Shown here piece after piece: positions 1 through 7,506 of a stretch of DNA of 56,686 nucleotides. Source of the DNA: Pseudonocardia sp. (GTDB lineage Bacteria > Actinomycetota > Actinomycetes > Mycobacteriales > Pseudonocardiaceae); the NCBI GenBank assembly GCA_029263115.1, contig JAJCYC010000209.1:1-56686 (forward strand), read 5' to 3'. Within the stretch, counting starts at the first letter, position 1; each line of letters begins with the position of its first letter. Below the pieces are notes generated by a model that had not been told where the DNA came from, searched no databases, and saw nothing but the letters and a program-made list of their open reading frames with translations. Made by a program: the position numbers and the translations under genes.

Positions 1-135
1 CAGCGTCTCCTCACAGAACCGGGCCACCTCGTCGAACAAATCACCCTGATGATCAGCACGCCCCAGCGTCACCCACCGATCCTCCCGCATCAGGCCGCCG
101 GACCGGGCGACCGCCACGCGAAAGACACCAGCCAC
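1..135 (-). CDS. Partial hypothetical protein running off the left edge
   Basis: An open minus-strand frame starts at GTG 135, just after an in-frame TAG, and leaves the window at base 1. About 45 residues are visible; they look like an ordinary soluble alpha/beta N terminus (residues 30-44 read QGDLFDEVARFCEET) but match no family I recognise. There is no convincing ribosome binding site before GTG 135, so an ATG at about 90 is an alternative start. It lies on the far side of the tRNA-Arg fragment from the rest of the window, so it may belong to an integrated element mostly outside the window. Confidence is low because so little is visible. Confidence 0.3.
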   Translation of the reverse strand, partial: MAGVFRVAVARSGGLMREDRWVTLGRADHQGDLFDEVARFCEETL

Positions 136-222
136 CTAGAGGAGGTCGCGAGGGAAACCAGGGAAACTGAAAATGCCCAGGTAGACCACGTCAGCGCCGC
201 CGAGCTCACGCGGTCAACCGGC

Positions 223-263
223 CTCCGGAGGCGGTGGCGCAGGTTCGAATCCTGCCGGGGGCA
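223..263 (+). other. 3' fragment of tRNA-Arg(CCG), attachment-site-like
   Basis: The segment holds the anticodon loop (223-229, anticodon CCG at 225-227), the 3' half of the anticodon stem, a four-base variable loop, a perfect T stem-loop (239-255), the acceptor 3' strand CGGGGGC (256-262) and discriminator A263. The matching 5' acceptor strand GCCCCCG and a D arm are absent upstream, and pairing fails just 5' of the anticodon loop. A tRNA 3' half displaced by site-specific integration looks exactly like this. By that logic the chromosome continues to the right and the integrated DNA lies to the left. A plain decayed tRNA is the alternative. Confidence 0.7.
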
Positions 264-364
264 CTCTATCTGACCAGCGGTGATGACTTTCGACAACCGC
301 TCACCTTGGCCCACTCCCAGCACTGGGACGATCTCAGTCCACAACTGGGCCGCGGCTCTGCCCG

Positions 365-726
365 CTACGAGAAGACGCTCAGGTGCTCGATGAGCTTCTC
401 TGCGGCGCCTCATGGTCCGCCCGTCGTGGCGACGGCCGCCGTGACCTCATCCGGCTCAACGTGCTCGCCGGGGAAGCTCGGATACTCCAGTTCATTGCGT
501 CGCCGGCGCAGCGAGTTCAGCGCGCCGAAAGGTCCGGCGAACTGGGCCCGTACCGCGTCGACGACCGCGATGTGGCCACCAGCTTGGGTGGGGCGAAGTC
601 CTTGCTGGGCCAGCAGCGCCTCTCCGATGAAAGCGCCGTCGGCCCGGGCGCCGGTCACGCGTTCGAGGTGACGTTTCCCAAGTAGCGCTTCAATTTCTCC
701 AGGGCACCCTGCGACCGATTGCTCAT
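365..726 (-). pseudogene. Decayed HEPN-domain protein (partner of the MNT gene)
   Basis: The ATG at 726 overlaps the stop of the upstream nucleotidyltransferase gene (ATGA). That frame stops at 655 after about 23 residues. Coding resemblance resumes in another frame with a HEPN-like core: a GLRPT-x3-GGH segment, then RRRRNELEYP, the RN-x3-EY form of the HEPN active-site helix. This frame meets an in-frame TGA at 410-412, after which the tail EKLIEHLSVF continues to TAG at 365-367. The central helix normally found before GLRPT seems to be missing. HEPN proteins are commonly RNase toxins paired with MNT nucleotidyltransferase antitoxins. This copy has a frameshift, an internal loss and a nonsense codon, so it should be inactive. 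Confidence 0.65.
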
Positions 727-1322
727 GACACGGCCTCCGCGACCATCGGCACCGTGACGATCGGCCGGCTTGCGACCTCGTCGAGGAAGGCGTCCGCGCC
801 TCTGCCTCGCCGAGCCCAGCGCGTCGCAGTCACCACGGTGGGATTGACCGGCCGGCCCAATCTCTCGCCGGCCCGGTCCGCCGCCGCGTAGATCGGGTCC
901 CGGTTCACCCCCGGCGTTCTCGACCACGACCAGCACATCGATGTCCGCCGGCTCCGGCCCCGGCTCGCCGAGGTAGCGCGCCGCCCAGGAACCGAATACC
1001 GCCAACCCCACGACCTCGATGAGAGCACCGAGGTACCGGCCCGGATCAGGCGGGTGCGCCCGACCGAGCGGCTCGCCAGGATGCCTACCCGCTCCAACCG
1101 ATGCACTTCATCGACCACGCTGGTCAGCGGCGCATCCAGACGCTCGGCCAGCTCGGTCTGAGACAACTCCAGCTTCGGATTGAGCAGTAGCACAGCCAGC
1201 ACTCCCGCCTGCGTGGACTGGCTCATGGACTGGACCAGGGGATTCTGCAGGACCCTGGAGACGCCAGACTGAAACCACAAGTCCTGGTAGGCCGCCTGCG
1301 AACGGACATTGCCTTCATTCAT
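723..1322 (-). pseudogene. MNT-type nucleotidyltransferase with N-terminal wHTH, doubly frameshifted
   Basis: The ORF is open from ATG 1322 to TGA 723 (199 codons), but its middle is read in the wrong frame. Residues 1-90 form a winged-helix segment (SQTELAERLDAPLTSVVDE). Between about 1045 and 910 the family resemblance moves to another frame, which carries the nucleotidyltransferase signature FGSWAARYLG followed by ADIDVLVVVE. It then returns to the first frame as DPIYAAADRAGERLGRPVNP. The second shift fits one extra G in a run at about 912-916. Two compensating indels therefore keep the ORF open while removing the catalytic GS-x-DxD motif. The gene is coupled by ATGA overlaps to the SDR gene before it and the HEPN remnant after it. 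Confidence 0.7.
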
Positions 1323-2191
1323 GCTTCCCCGGCCGCCGATCTCGTCCCGTCGGGCGCAACGGCGGGAACGCCGCCGAGTTCGACCGCGCGGCGGACGGCC
1401 GCGGGCCGGAAGTAGGCACGTTCGGCCACGGCTTGGGCGAGGCCGGATGCGAGGGCCGCGACCTGGAGCCGGCGCGGGGTGACCACCCGGGCGGAGCGTC
1501 GCTTCAGGCCGCGGATGATGTCGGCGACGACGTCCGGTAACGGCACGGTCTGGAAGACGCCGCGGAAGCCGTTGACGAGTTCGACGGCCGCGGGGCTGTC
1601 GAGCGCGTCGCCGATCATCGGGGTACGGAAGATGATCGGGTGCACGCTGCCCACGGTCACCCCGATGGTGCGCAGTTCCAGGCGCAGGGAGTCGCAGAGT
1701 GCCCCGACGCCGGCCTTGCTCGCCGCGTAGGCGCCGAGCATCGGCGGGTGGATGTAGCCGACCATGGAGGACATCGCCATCAGGTGCCCGCGCCGCTCGG
1801 TGACGTGGGGTGCGGCGGCCTTGAAGGTGCGCCACACCCCGCCGAGATTGACCTCGATCACCCGGTCCCAGTCGGTCGCGGTGGCCGCGCTCAGCGCGGT
1901 GACCGGGCCGAGGACGCCGGCGGCGGCGACGGCCACGTCGAGCCGCCCGAAGTGCTCCCGGACCCGGCCCATGACCGTGGTCAGGTTGTCCAGGTCGCGG
2001 ACGTCGGCGGCCCAGGCCCGGGCCGCGCGGGTGTCGCCGAGGCGCGCGGCCTGGGCCGCGAGGCGGTCGGCATCCAGGTCCAGCAGCGCGACCCGGGCGC
2101 CCTCGGCCCGCAGCGCCTCGGCCAGCGCGGTCCCGAGGCCGCCGCCGGCACCGGTGACCGCGACGGTACGGCCGTTCAGGTCGTACCTCAT
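1319..2191 (-). CDS. Short-chain dehydrogenase/reductase
   Basis: This 290-residue SDR has the NAD(P)-binding TGAGGGLG motif near residues 14-21, an aspartate at the end of beta-2 (LLDLD) that favours NAD(H), an AAAG in place of the usual NNAG, and the catalytic Ser/Tyr-x3-Lys set (SSM, YAASK) near residues 142-160. The C-terminal 60 residues are longer than in classical SDRs and resemble mycobacterial SDRs of lipid metabolism. It overlaps the hydrolase gene upstream and the MNT remnant downstream by ATGA. A role in oxidising or reducing a hydrophobic alcohol/ketone is inferred from the operon; the substrate is unknown. Confidence 0.88.
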   Translation of the reverse strand: MRYDLNGRTVAVTGAGGGLGTALAEALRAEGARVALLDLDADRLAAQAARLGDTRAARAWAADVRDLDNLTTVMGRVREHFGRLDVAVAAAGVLGPVTALSAATATDWDRVIEVNLGGVWRTFKAAAPHVTERRGHLMAMSSMVGYIHPPMLGAYAASKAGVGALCDSLRLELRTIGVTVGSVHPIIFRTPMIGDALDSPAAVELVNGFRGVFQTVPLPDVVADIIRGLKRRSARVVTPRRLQVAALASGLAQAVAERAYFRPAAVRRAVELGGVPAVAPDGTRSAAGEA

Positions 2192-3042
2192 GCGGCGAGG
2201 AACTTCAGCACCTCCGGTACGAACCGCTCGTGGTACTGGAAAATGCCGCCGTGCCCGGAGTCGGGGTAGATGATCAGCTCGGCGTTCGGGATGCGCTCGG
2301 CCAGCGTACGGGACTGGCTGCTGGCGACCATCGAGTCTTTGTCGCCGTTGGCCACCAGCGTCGGTTGGGTGATCTTGCTGAGGTCGTGCGGCTCGCCCAG
2401 GCCGGCCTCCCGGATGGCCTTCAGCTGCGCGATGCGGGCCTGGTGGGAGATGGGTGTGTCGCGGTCGGTGGTGCGCTCGCGCAGGCGGGTCAGGTAGTCG
2501 GTCGCGGCCCGCTTGCCGGTCGTGTTGCCGTTGAAGAACAGGAAGTAGCGCGGGTCCCGGCGGGTGAGGGCGGCCTGTAGGTAGGCCTTCCCGACGATCA
2601 GCGGCATCTTGCTCAGCCCGCCGCCGCCGCGGTGTCCGGTGCCGGTCAGGATCAGCCGGCGCACCAGGTCCGGGTTGGTCAGCGTGACCTCCTGCGCGAC
2701 CCCGCCGCCCAGGGAGAAGCCGAGCAGATCCACGTGGTCGTGGCCGAGGGCGCGGATGAACGAGGTGGCATCGGCGGCCATCTCCGCGACCGTGTGCGGA
2801 ACCTTCCCGCCGGTCGCCCCGATACCCCGGTTGTCGAAGGCGATCACGTGCCGGTGCGCGGCCACGCCGTCGACCAGGCGCGGGTCCCAGTCGTCCAGCA
2901 CCGCGGTGAAGTGGTGCAGCAACACCAGCGGTATCCCGCCCCGGGGTCCGAGCTCGCGATAGTGGAATGTGAGCCCGCCGACGTCGAGCGTCTTGGTCGA
3001 GGTGTGCTGCCAGGTGGAAGGGGCATCCTGGGCGTTGGTCAT
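2188..3042 (-). CDS. Alpha/beta-hydrolase
   Basis: This 284-residue alpha/beta-hydrolase has the HH oxyanion-side motif (VLLHHF), a DNRG loop, the nucleophile elbow GFSLGGG near residue 115, and a late Asp and His (DSGHGG) completing the triad. The ATG at 3042 overlaps the stop of the CrtA-like gene (ATGA). An N-terminal extension is open but has out-of-frame composition, so the inner ATG is preferred. It resembles non-haem haloperoxidase-like and ester/lactone hydrolases. In this operon it could open a lactone or ester made by the neighbouring oxidoreductases, which is inference. Confidence 0.87.
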   Translation of the reverse strand: MTNAQDAPSTWQHTSTKTLDVGGLTFHYRELGPRGGIPLVLLHHFTAVLDDWDPRLVDGVAAHRHVIAFDNRGIGATGGKVPHTVAEMAADATSFIRALGHDHVDLLGFSLGGGVAQEVTLTNPDLVRRLILTGTGHRGGGGLSKMPLIVGKAYLQAALTRRDPRYFLFFNGNTTGKRAATDYLTRLRERTTDRDTPISHQARIAQLKAIREAGLGEPHDLSKITQPTLVANGDKDSMVASSQSRTLAERIPNAELIIYPDSGHGGIFQYHERFVPEVLKFLAA

Positions 3043-3824
3043 CGTTTCGCTCCTGTGGTTGCGTCGGTACCGAGCCGGCCGCGTACGGCCGGGGGCAGGT
3101 GGGGGAAGGCGGCGGCGTCGATGCCGAGGCTTCCGGTGGCGGCCAGCGGGCGTACGCGCAGGAAGACGCCGGTCTGGTGGGTGTCGGTGGTCAGTGCGTG
3201 CTTCATCGCGTGGGCGTGGCCGCCGGGGGCGTAGGCGTAGTCCTGGGCCAGCGCGACGGTCTTCCAGAGGCTGATCGAGGTGTGCTCGAACGGCAGCTTC
3301 GATGACACGTCCACGCTGCCCCGGTGCCCGGGGTGGTGCGCGGCGCGGCTGGCGGCGTGCATGTTGTTGCGCAGGAAGCCGGCCAGGTGGCCGGGCCGCA
3401 GCACGCCGTGCACGACCACTGCCAGCGGTTCGTCGACTGTGAGCGGTTCCGCGCCGGCCGCCGAGGGTGCCCAGCCGTGCCAGGTGTCGCCGTCGTGTTG
3501 CCGGCGCACCCGGGCCACTTCCCCGTCCATGCTGAACCGGCCCCGGCCTTCCAGCGCCGCGCTCAGTGGTCCGTGCCAGGCCGAGGCGGCGGCCTCGGCC
3601 GAGTCCCAGGCCGCGACCAGGGCACATCCGCCGGGGACCAGCCGCGGCACGATCGCGTGCGTGCCGTTGTTGGTGTGGTTCACCGTGGCGGCGCGCAGCC
3701 CGTCGAGCCCGCCGGCCAGTACCGCCCGCATCGCCCGCCGCCACCGCAGGACTCCCCCGACCGGGCGTTCGACGGCGTCGATGGTCAGGAAGTCGCCGGT
3801 TCTCGGGTGGGTCACCGAACTCAC
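3039..3824 (-). CDS. CrtA-like (spheroidene monooxygenase family) protein
   Basis: The start GTG at 3824 overlaps the stop of the Old Yellow Enzyme gene (GTGA), giving 261 residues. The C-terminal half contains the segment KLPFEHTSISLWKTVALAQD followed by YAY and H-x-H-x-M residues, which corresponds to the FSLW...AYAYR region of spheroidene monooxygenase (CrtA). That haem-binding family has a dimeric alpha/beta-barrel fold. No carotenoid genes are present in the window, so a carotenoid substrate should not be assumed. Placement between an ene-reductase and a hydrolase suggests oxidation of some other unsaturated lipid or terpenoid. The family call is moderately secure; the function is open. 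Confidence 0.6.
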   Translation of the reverse strand: MSSVTHPRTGDFLTIDAVERPVGGVLRWRRAMRAVLAGGLDGLRAATVNHTNNGTHAIVPRLVPGGCALVAAWDSAEAAASAWHGPLSAALEGRGRFSMDGEVARVRRQHDGDTWHGWAPSAAGAEPLTVDEPLAVVVHGVLRPGHLAGFLRNNMHAASRAAHHPGHRGSVDVSSKLPFEHTSISLWKTVALAQDYAYAPGGHAHAMKHALTTDTHQTGVFLRVRPLAATGSLGIDAAAFPHLPPAVRGRLGTDATTGAKR

Positions 3825-5083
3825 CGGCCGCGCTTCGGGCGGAACGTCGCCCGGCCGTTGCGGCGCAGCAGCGCCGCCGTGGTGGCCAGCCGTCCCCGCC
3901 GCGGGTCGGGTTGCCGCCCGGCGCCGACGCGGTGCAGTTGGTCGGCGTGCCAGCCGATGTCGAGCAGCCCGTCGAGGGCCTTCAGGTCGGTGATCTTGCC
4001 CAGCACGCCGCGCATGCCGGCGCGTACCTGGTGGGCGGTGAGGACCTCGGCCTGCCCGGACAGGATTGCGGCCGCGGCGTCGGTGGTGGTCGCGGTGGGC
4101 CGGGCGATCCCGACCACGTCGCACTCCCCCGACTCGACCGCCGCCGCCATCCCGGCCCGGGTGCGGAACCCCCCGGTGACCGCCAGCGGCAGGTCGCCGG
4201 CCAGATCGCGCACGGTGCGGGCGTAGTCCAGGAAGTACGCCTCCCGGGCCCGGGTGCTGGCGGCCGCCGAGCCGGTCATGGCCGGTGACTCGTAGCTGCC
4301 GCCGCTGATCTCGATCATGTCCAGGCCCTCGCCCGCCAGCGCGGCGACCACCGCTCGGGACTCGTCCTCGGTGAACCCGCCGCGCTGGAAGTCCGCCGAG
4401 TTGAGCTTGATCCCGACCGCGAAGCCGGGGGATACCCGGGAGCGGATGCGGCGCACGACCTCGAGCACGAAGCGCATCCGTCGCTGGGGGTCTCCGCCCC
4501 ACTCGTCGGTGCGCCGGTTGGCCAGCGGGGACAGGAACTGCGCGACGAGGTAGCCGTGCGCGCCGTGCACCTGCACGCCGTCGAACCCGGCGGTCTCGCA
4601 CACCGCCGCGGCGGTGGCGAACCGTTCGATGATGTCCTCGATCTCGACCGGTGTGAGCTCACGGGGCGTGGCCGCGCCGGGCAGGTTCAGCGGGATCGGG
4701 CTCGGGGCGACGGGGGTGTGCCCCAGGGCGAGCGGGTTGGACTGGCGTCCCGGGTGGTTGAGCTGCACCCAGATCGGGGCGCCGCCGCCGTGCGCGGACT
4801 TTGCCCAGCGGGTCAGCGCGTCGAGGTCGCGCTCATCCTCGATCACCAAGTTGCCCGGCTCGCCCAGCTGCGCGCGGTCGACCATCACGTTGCCGGTCAC
4901 CAGCAGCCCGTAACCGCCCTGACCCCAGGTGGCGTAGAGGCGGTCCAGGCGGCCGTCCGGAGCGTTGCCCTTGGTGCCCAGGGCCTCGCTCATCGCGGAC
5001 TTCATGATCCGGTTGGGCAGCACCTGGCCGCAGGGCAGGGTCAGCGGGTCGTGCAGGCCGGACGGCCCGGGGGTGGCATTCAC
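3821..5083 (-). CDS. NADH:flavin oxidoreductase, Old Yellow Enzyme family
   Basis: This 420-residue TIM-barrel FMN enzyme carries the OYE hallmarks: an N-terminal NRIMKSAMSE segment, the WVQLNHPGRQ segment, the active-site pair in VQVHGAHGYLVAQFLSP, NRRTDEWGG with the phosphate-binding region after it, and a late GIARP motif. The family reduces activated C=C bonds with FMN and NAD(P)H. The start ATG at 5083 follows a GAGGAG site. The last 60 residues extend beyond the barrel. It is the second gene of the minus-strand operon and is likely controlled by the TetR protein encoded divergently at 6036. Confidence 0.92.
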   Translation of the reverse strand: MNATPGPSGLHDPLTLPCGQVLPNRIMKSAMSEALGTKGNAPDGRLDRLYATWGQGGYGLLVTGNVMVDRAQLGEPGNLVIEDERDLDALTRWAKSAHGGGAPIWVQLNHPGRQSNPLALGHTPVAPSPIPLNLPGAATPRELTPVEIEDIIERFATAAAVCETAGFDGVQVHGAHGYLVAQFLSPLANRRTDEWGGDPQRRMRFVLEVVRRIRSRVSPGFAVGIKLNSADFQRGGFTEDESRAVVAALAGEGLDMIEISGGSYESPAMTGSAAASTRAREAYFLDYARTVRDLAGDLPLAVTGGFRTRAGMAAAVESGECDVVGIARPTATTTDAAAAILSGQAEVLTAHQVRAGMRGVLGKITDLKALDGLLDIGWHADQLHRVGAGRQPDPRRGRLATTAALLRRNGRATFRPKRGR

Positions 5084-5116
5084 GTGTGCTCCTCGTTCTC
5101 GATCGGTGCCGGGTAC

Positions 5117-5932
5117 TCAGCCGGCGAGCTTGTTGACCTTGCGGATCTGCCGGTCGAACAGCCGGGACGGCGCGAGCCGCCGCAGCGTGCTGACCTGGGC
5201 CGCCACCGGACCGGCGGTGTACCGCGTCTTCGGCTTCGCGTCGGTGGCGGCCTTCACGATCACCCGGGCCACGACGGCCGGGGCGTCGCCCTTCTCGATG
5301 CCGGTGGTCAGGACGTCCTCGGCGAGGCGTCGCTGGTCGGCGTAGGCCGATAGCGGGTTGTCGGGCCCGGTGATGCCCGCGTCGAAGCCGGTCCGGGTGT
5401 AGGCGGGCTCGACCAGCAGCACCCGCACACCGTGTGCGCGGACCTCGTGGTCCAGCGACTCGGAGTAGCCCTCCAGCGCGTGTTTCGAGGCGGAGTACAC
5501 CGCCCCGTACGGCGCGGGGATCAGGCCGAGCACCGAGGAGATGTTGATGATGCGTCCGCCGCCCCGGGCACGCATGTGCGGCAGGACGGCCGTGGTCATG
5601 CGCAGCACACCGAACACGTTGACCTCGAACACCTCCCGGTCCTGGGCCAGCGAACGTTCCTCCGCGGCCCCGGCCGAGCCGATGCCGGCGTTGTTGACCA
5701 GCACGTCGATCCGCTCGAACCGCTCGATCACCCACTGCACCGCACCGGTCACCGACTTGTCGTCGGCCACGTCGAGGTCCACGAAGACCACCCCGTCCAG
5801 CGGGTCGACGCCGGTGGCGCGGCGGCTGGTGCCGATCACGTCGTATCCCGCCTCGGCCAGCGCACGGGCTGCTGCCCGGCCGATCCCGGTGGATGCGCCC
5901 GTCACCAGCGCCACCGGCCTGTCGATCGCCAT
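5117..5932 (-). CDS. Short-chain dehydrogenase/reductase, first gene of operon
   Basis: This 271-residue SDR has TGASTGIG at residues 11-18, VNNAGIG near 86, catalytic S-S-V and Y-x-x-S-K (YSASK) near 138-157, and a hydrophobic C-terminal extension. The ATG at 5932 is preceded by a strong AGGAGG site eight bases away. It is the first gene of the minus-strand operon, and its leader holds a palindromic operator shared with the divergent TetR gene. Substrate is not evident; the sequence resembles SDRs that act on hydrophobic ketones. Confidence 0.9.
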   Translation of the reverse strand: MAIDRPVALVTGASTGIGRAAARALAEAGYDVIGTSRRATGVDPLDGVVFVDLDVADDKSVTGAVQWVIERFERIDVLVNNAGIGSAGAAEERSLAQDREVFEVNVFGVLRMTTAVLPHMRARGGGRIINISSVLGLIPAPYGAVYSASKHALEGYSESLDHEVRAHGVRVLLVEPAYTRTGFDAGITGPDNPLSAYADQRRLAEDVLTTGIEKGDAPAVVARVIVKAATDAKPKTRYTAGPVAAQVSTLRRLAPSRLFDRQIRKVNKLAG

Positions 5933-5954
5933 CGTCTGACCTCCTTCTGTTGCA

Positions 5955-5973
5955 ATTACGATCGTAATATTAC
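5955..5973. promoter_or_regulatory. Palindromic operator between SDR operon and TetR gene
   Basis: The 90-base divergent intergenic region contains the perfect 14-bp palindrome ATTACGATCGTAAT at 5955-5968, overlapping a second perfect 10-bp palindrome GTAATATTAC at 5964-5973. Both stand out in an otherwise GC-saturated region. A TetR dimer encoded by the right-hand gene is the obvious binder and would control both directions. The binding itself is inference. Confidence 0.7.
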
Positions 5974-6035
5974 TACCATAAGACCAGCGTGGCCGGCTGG
6001 CAAGCGGTGGCCCCGGACAGGTGGAGGATCGTGTG

Positions 6036-6617
6036 GTGCGGTACGGCTCGGAGCACAAGCAGGCGACGAGGCGGCGGATCCTCGAGGTGGCGGGCCGCCG
6101 GTTCAAGCAGGACGGCATCGACGGCTCGGGCATCGCCACGGTGATGAAGGACGCCGGGCTGACCAACGGCGCCTTCTACGCCCACTTCGCCTCCAAGGAC
6201 GACCTGGCGGCCGGCGTGGTCGCCGAGCAACTACGCGAGCAGGCCGCCCAGTTCCGCGACCGGCCACCCGGGCGCGGTGGAGTCGAGCAGATCGTGCGCG
6301 AGTACCTCTCTCCCGAGCACCGCGACCACCCCGGCGAGGGGTGCCCCTCGGCCGCCCTGCTCGACGAGATCGGACGCTCGGGCGACGCGGTCAAACAGGC
6401 CTACACCCACGGTCTGATGACCATCGTCGACGATCTCGCCGCCCGCCTGGCCCCGGACGACCCGGCCTCCGCTCGCGCCGCGACCCTGAACGCGGTCGCC
6501 TCGCTGATCGGGACACTGCAGCTCAGCCGCGCCCTCGCCGACCGTCGACTGGCCGACGACCTACTCAAAGAGGGAACCCGCCAGGCCCTGGCCGCTCTGG
6601 GCATCGACCGGGCGTAG
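6036..6617 (+). CDS. TetR-family transcriptional regulator
   Basis: This TetR regulator of about 193 residues has an N-terminal HTH (IATVMKDAGLTNGAFYAHFA) near residues 33-52 and a helical ligand-binding domain after it. The start is placed at GTG 6036 because a GGAGG lies at 6023-6027; GTG 6033 and 6021 are in frame too. It diverges from the SDR/OYE operon across a palindromic operator, so it is probably a local, self-regulating repressor induced by the operon's substrate. Confidence 0.88.
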   Translation: MRYGSEHKQATRRRILEVAGRRFKQDGIDGSGIATVMKDAGLTNGAFYAHFASKDDLAAGVVAEQLREQAAQFRDRPPGRGGVEQIVREYLSPEHRDHPGEGCPSAALLDEIGRSGDAVKQAYTHGLMTIVDDLAARLAPDDPASARAATLNAVASLIGTLQLSRALADRRLADDLLKEGTRQALAALGIDRA

Positions 6618-6687
6618 TCGCCGGACACGACAGCGACGGCCAGGGCGCGATAACGCGTCCTCGCCTACCCGCACCGACCAGCCGGGA

Positions 6688-7314
6688 TCAAGTCCACGAT
6701 GCCGTCCGGGGTGTGAGCGCCATCCCGCTCGTCGGGCGGCCGCCGATCGCTCGGACGATGGTGCTCACGTAGTCGCGCACGGCGGCCTCGCCGCGCAGAT
6801 CGACGATCCCGGAGGTGAACACCAGCGACAGCGCCATCCGTCCGACGGCGTCCATCAGGATCCGCGGGTCGACGTCCGGCAGCTCACCGTCGCCGATGTA
6901 GCGGCGGAAGTAGGGGTACACCACGGGCTCCACCCGCTCGATCACCTTTGCGGCGTTCGTGGTGAACCACGGCAGCATCTTCTCCGGCATGTCGGCGGCG
7001 GCACCGCCGAGCAGCGGGTGCTCGCGGGCGTAGTGCACCACGAACACCAGGATGTTGACGATCTGCTCGCCGCGGGGTTGACGCTGCTCCAGCACCGGGC
7101 GCAGCCGCTCGATGAAGACCGTGAGCTCGCGCTCGAGCAGTGCATCGATAATGGCGTCCTGGTCGCCGACGTACTTGTACACCGTGGGCCGGGACAGGCC
7201 GGCCAGTTTCGAGATCGACGTGAGCAGTCGGTCCGACCCGAAGCCTCCGGCGGCGAGGCATTGCACTGCGGCGTCGAGCACGCGGGCGCGGACCCGAGTG
7301 GCTACGTCTCCCAT
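6688..7314 (-). CDS. TetR-family transcriptional regulator
   Basis: This 208-residue TetR protein has a recognition helix in SISKLAGLSRPTVYKYVGDQ (about residues 34-53) and an all-helical C-terminal domain. The ATG at 7314 faces the flavin-monooxygenase operon that starts at 7507, a classic divergent regulator-target pair, with an inverted repeat between them. It converges with the other TetR gene, leaving a 70-base gap with no clear terminator hairpin. Confidence 0.88.
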   Translation of the reverse strand: MGDVATRVRARVLDAAVQCLAAGGFGSDRLLTSISKLAGLSRPTVYKYVGDQDAIIDALLERELTVFIERLRPVLEQRQPRGEQIVNILVFVVHYAREHPLLGGAAADMPEKMLPWFTTNAAKVIERVEPVVYPYFRRYIGDGELPDVDPRILMDAVGRMALSLVFTSGIVDLRGEAAVRDYVSTIVRAIGGRPTSGMALTPRTASWT

Positions 7315-7398
7315 CTCAGAGTCGTCCTCCGGGTGCGCTCTGGCCGGCTGGCGCCCGCCTCCGACACTCGACGGAGGCTGCTGGTCCGAGTATAGCGG

Positions 7399-7427
7399 TT
7401 GACTCGCTCCACCCGACCGTTTACATT
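7399..7427 (+). promoter_or_regulatory. Sigma-70-type promoter of the monooxygenase operon
   Basis: TTGACT at 7399-7404 and TACATT at 7422-7427 are separated by exactly 17 bases, in a locally AT-rich stretch about 80 bases before the GTG start of the SDR gene. Spacing and sequence fit a housekeeping promoter. Confidence 0.6.
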
Positions 7428-7445
7428 TTTACACATTACAGTAAA
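7428..7445. promoter_or_regulatory. Inverted repeat, probable TetR operator
   Basis: TTTAC (7428-7432) and GTAAA (7441-7445) flank an 8-base centre, directly after the -10 element at 7422-7427. A repressor bound here would block initiation. An upstream TTTAC copy at 7421-7425 may extend the site. The divergent TetR product (6688-7314) is the likely ligand; this is inference. Confidence 0.5.
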
Positions 7446-7506
7446 TTCGTAAGCACCGTCGCAGCCCACCGCGCGATCGACGAAGCCCGCGTTCAGGAGG
7501 AGTCCC

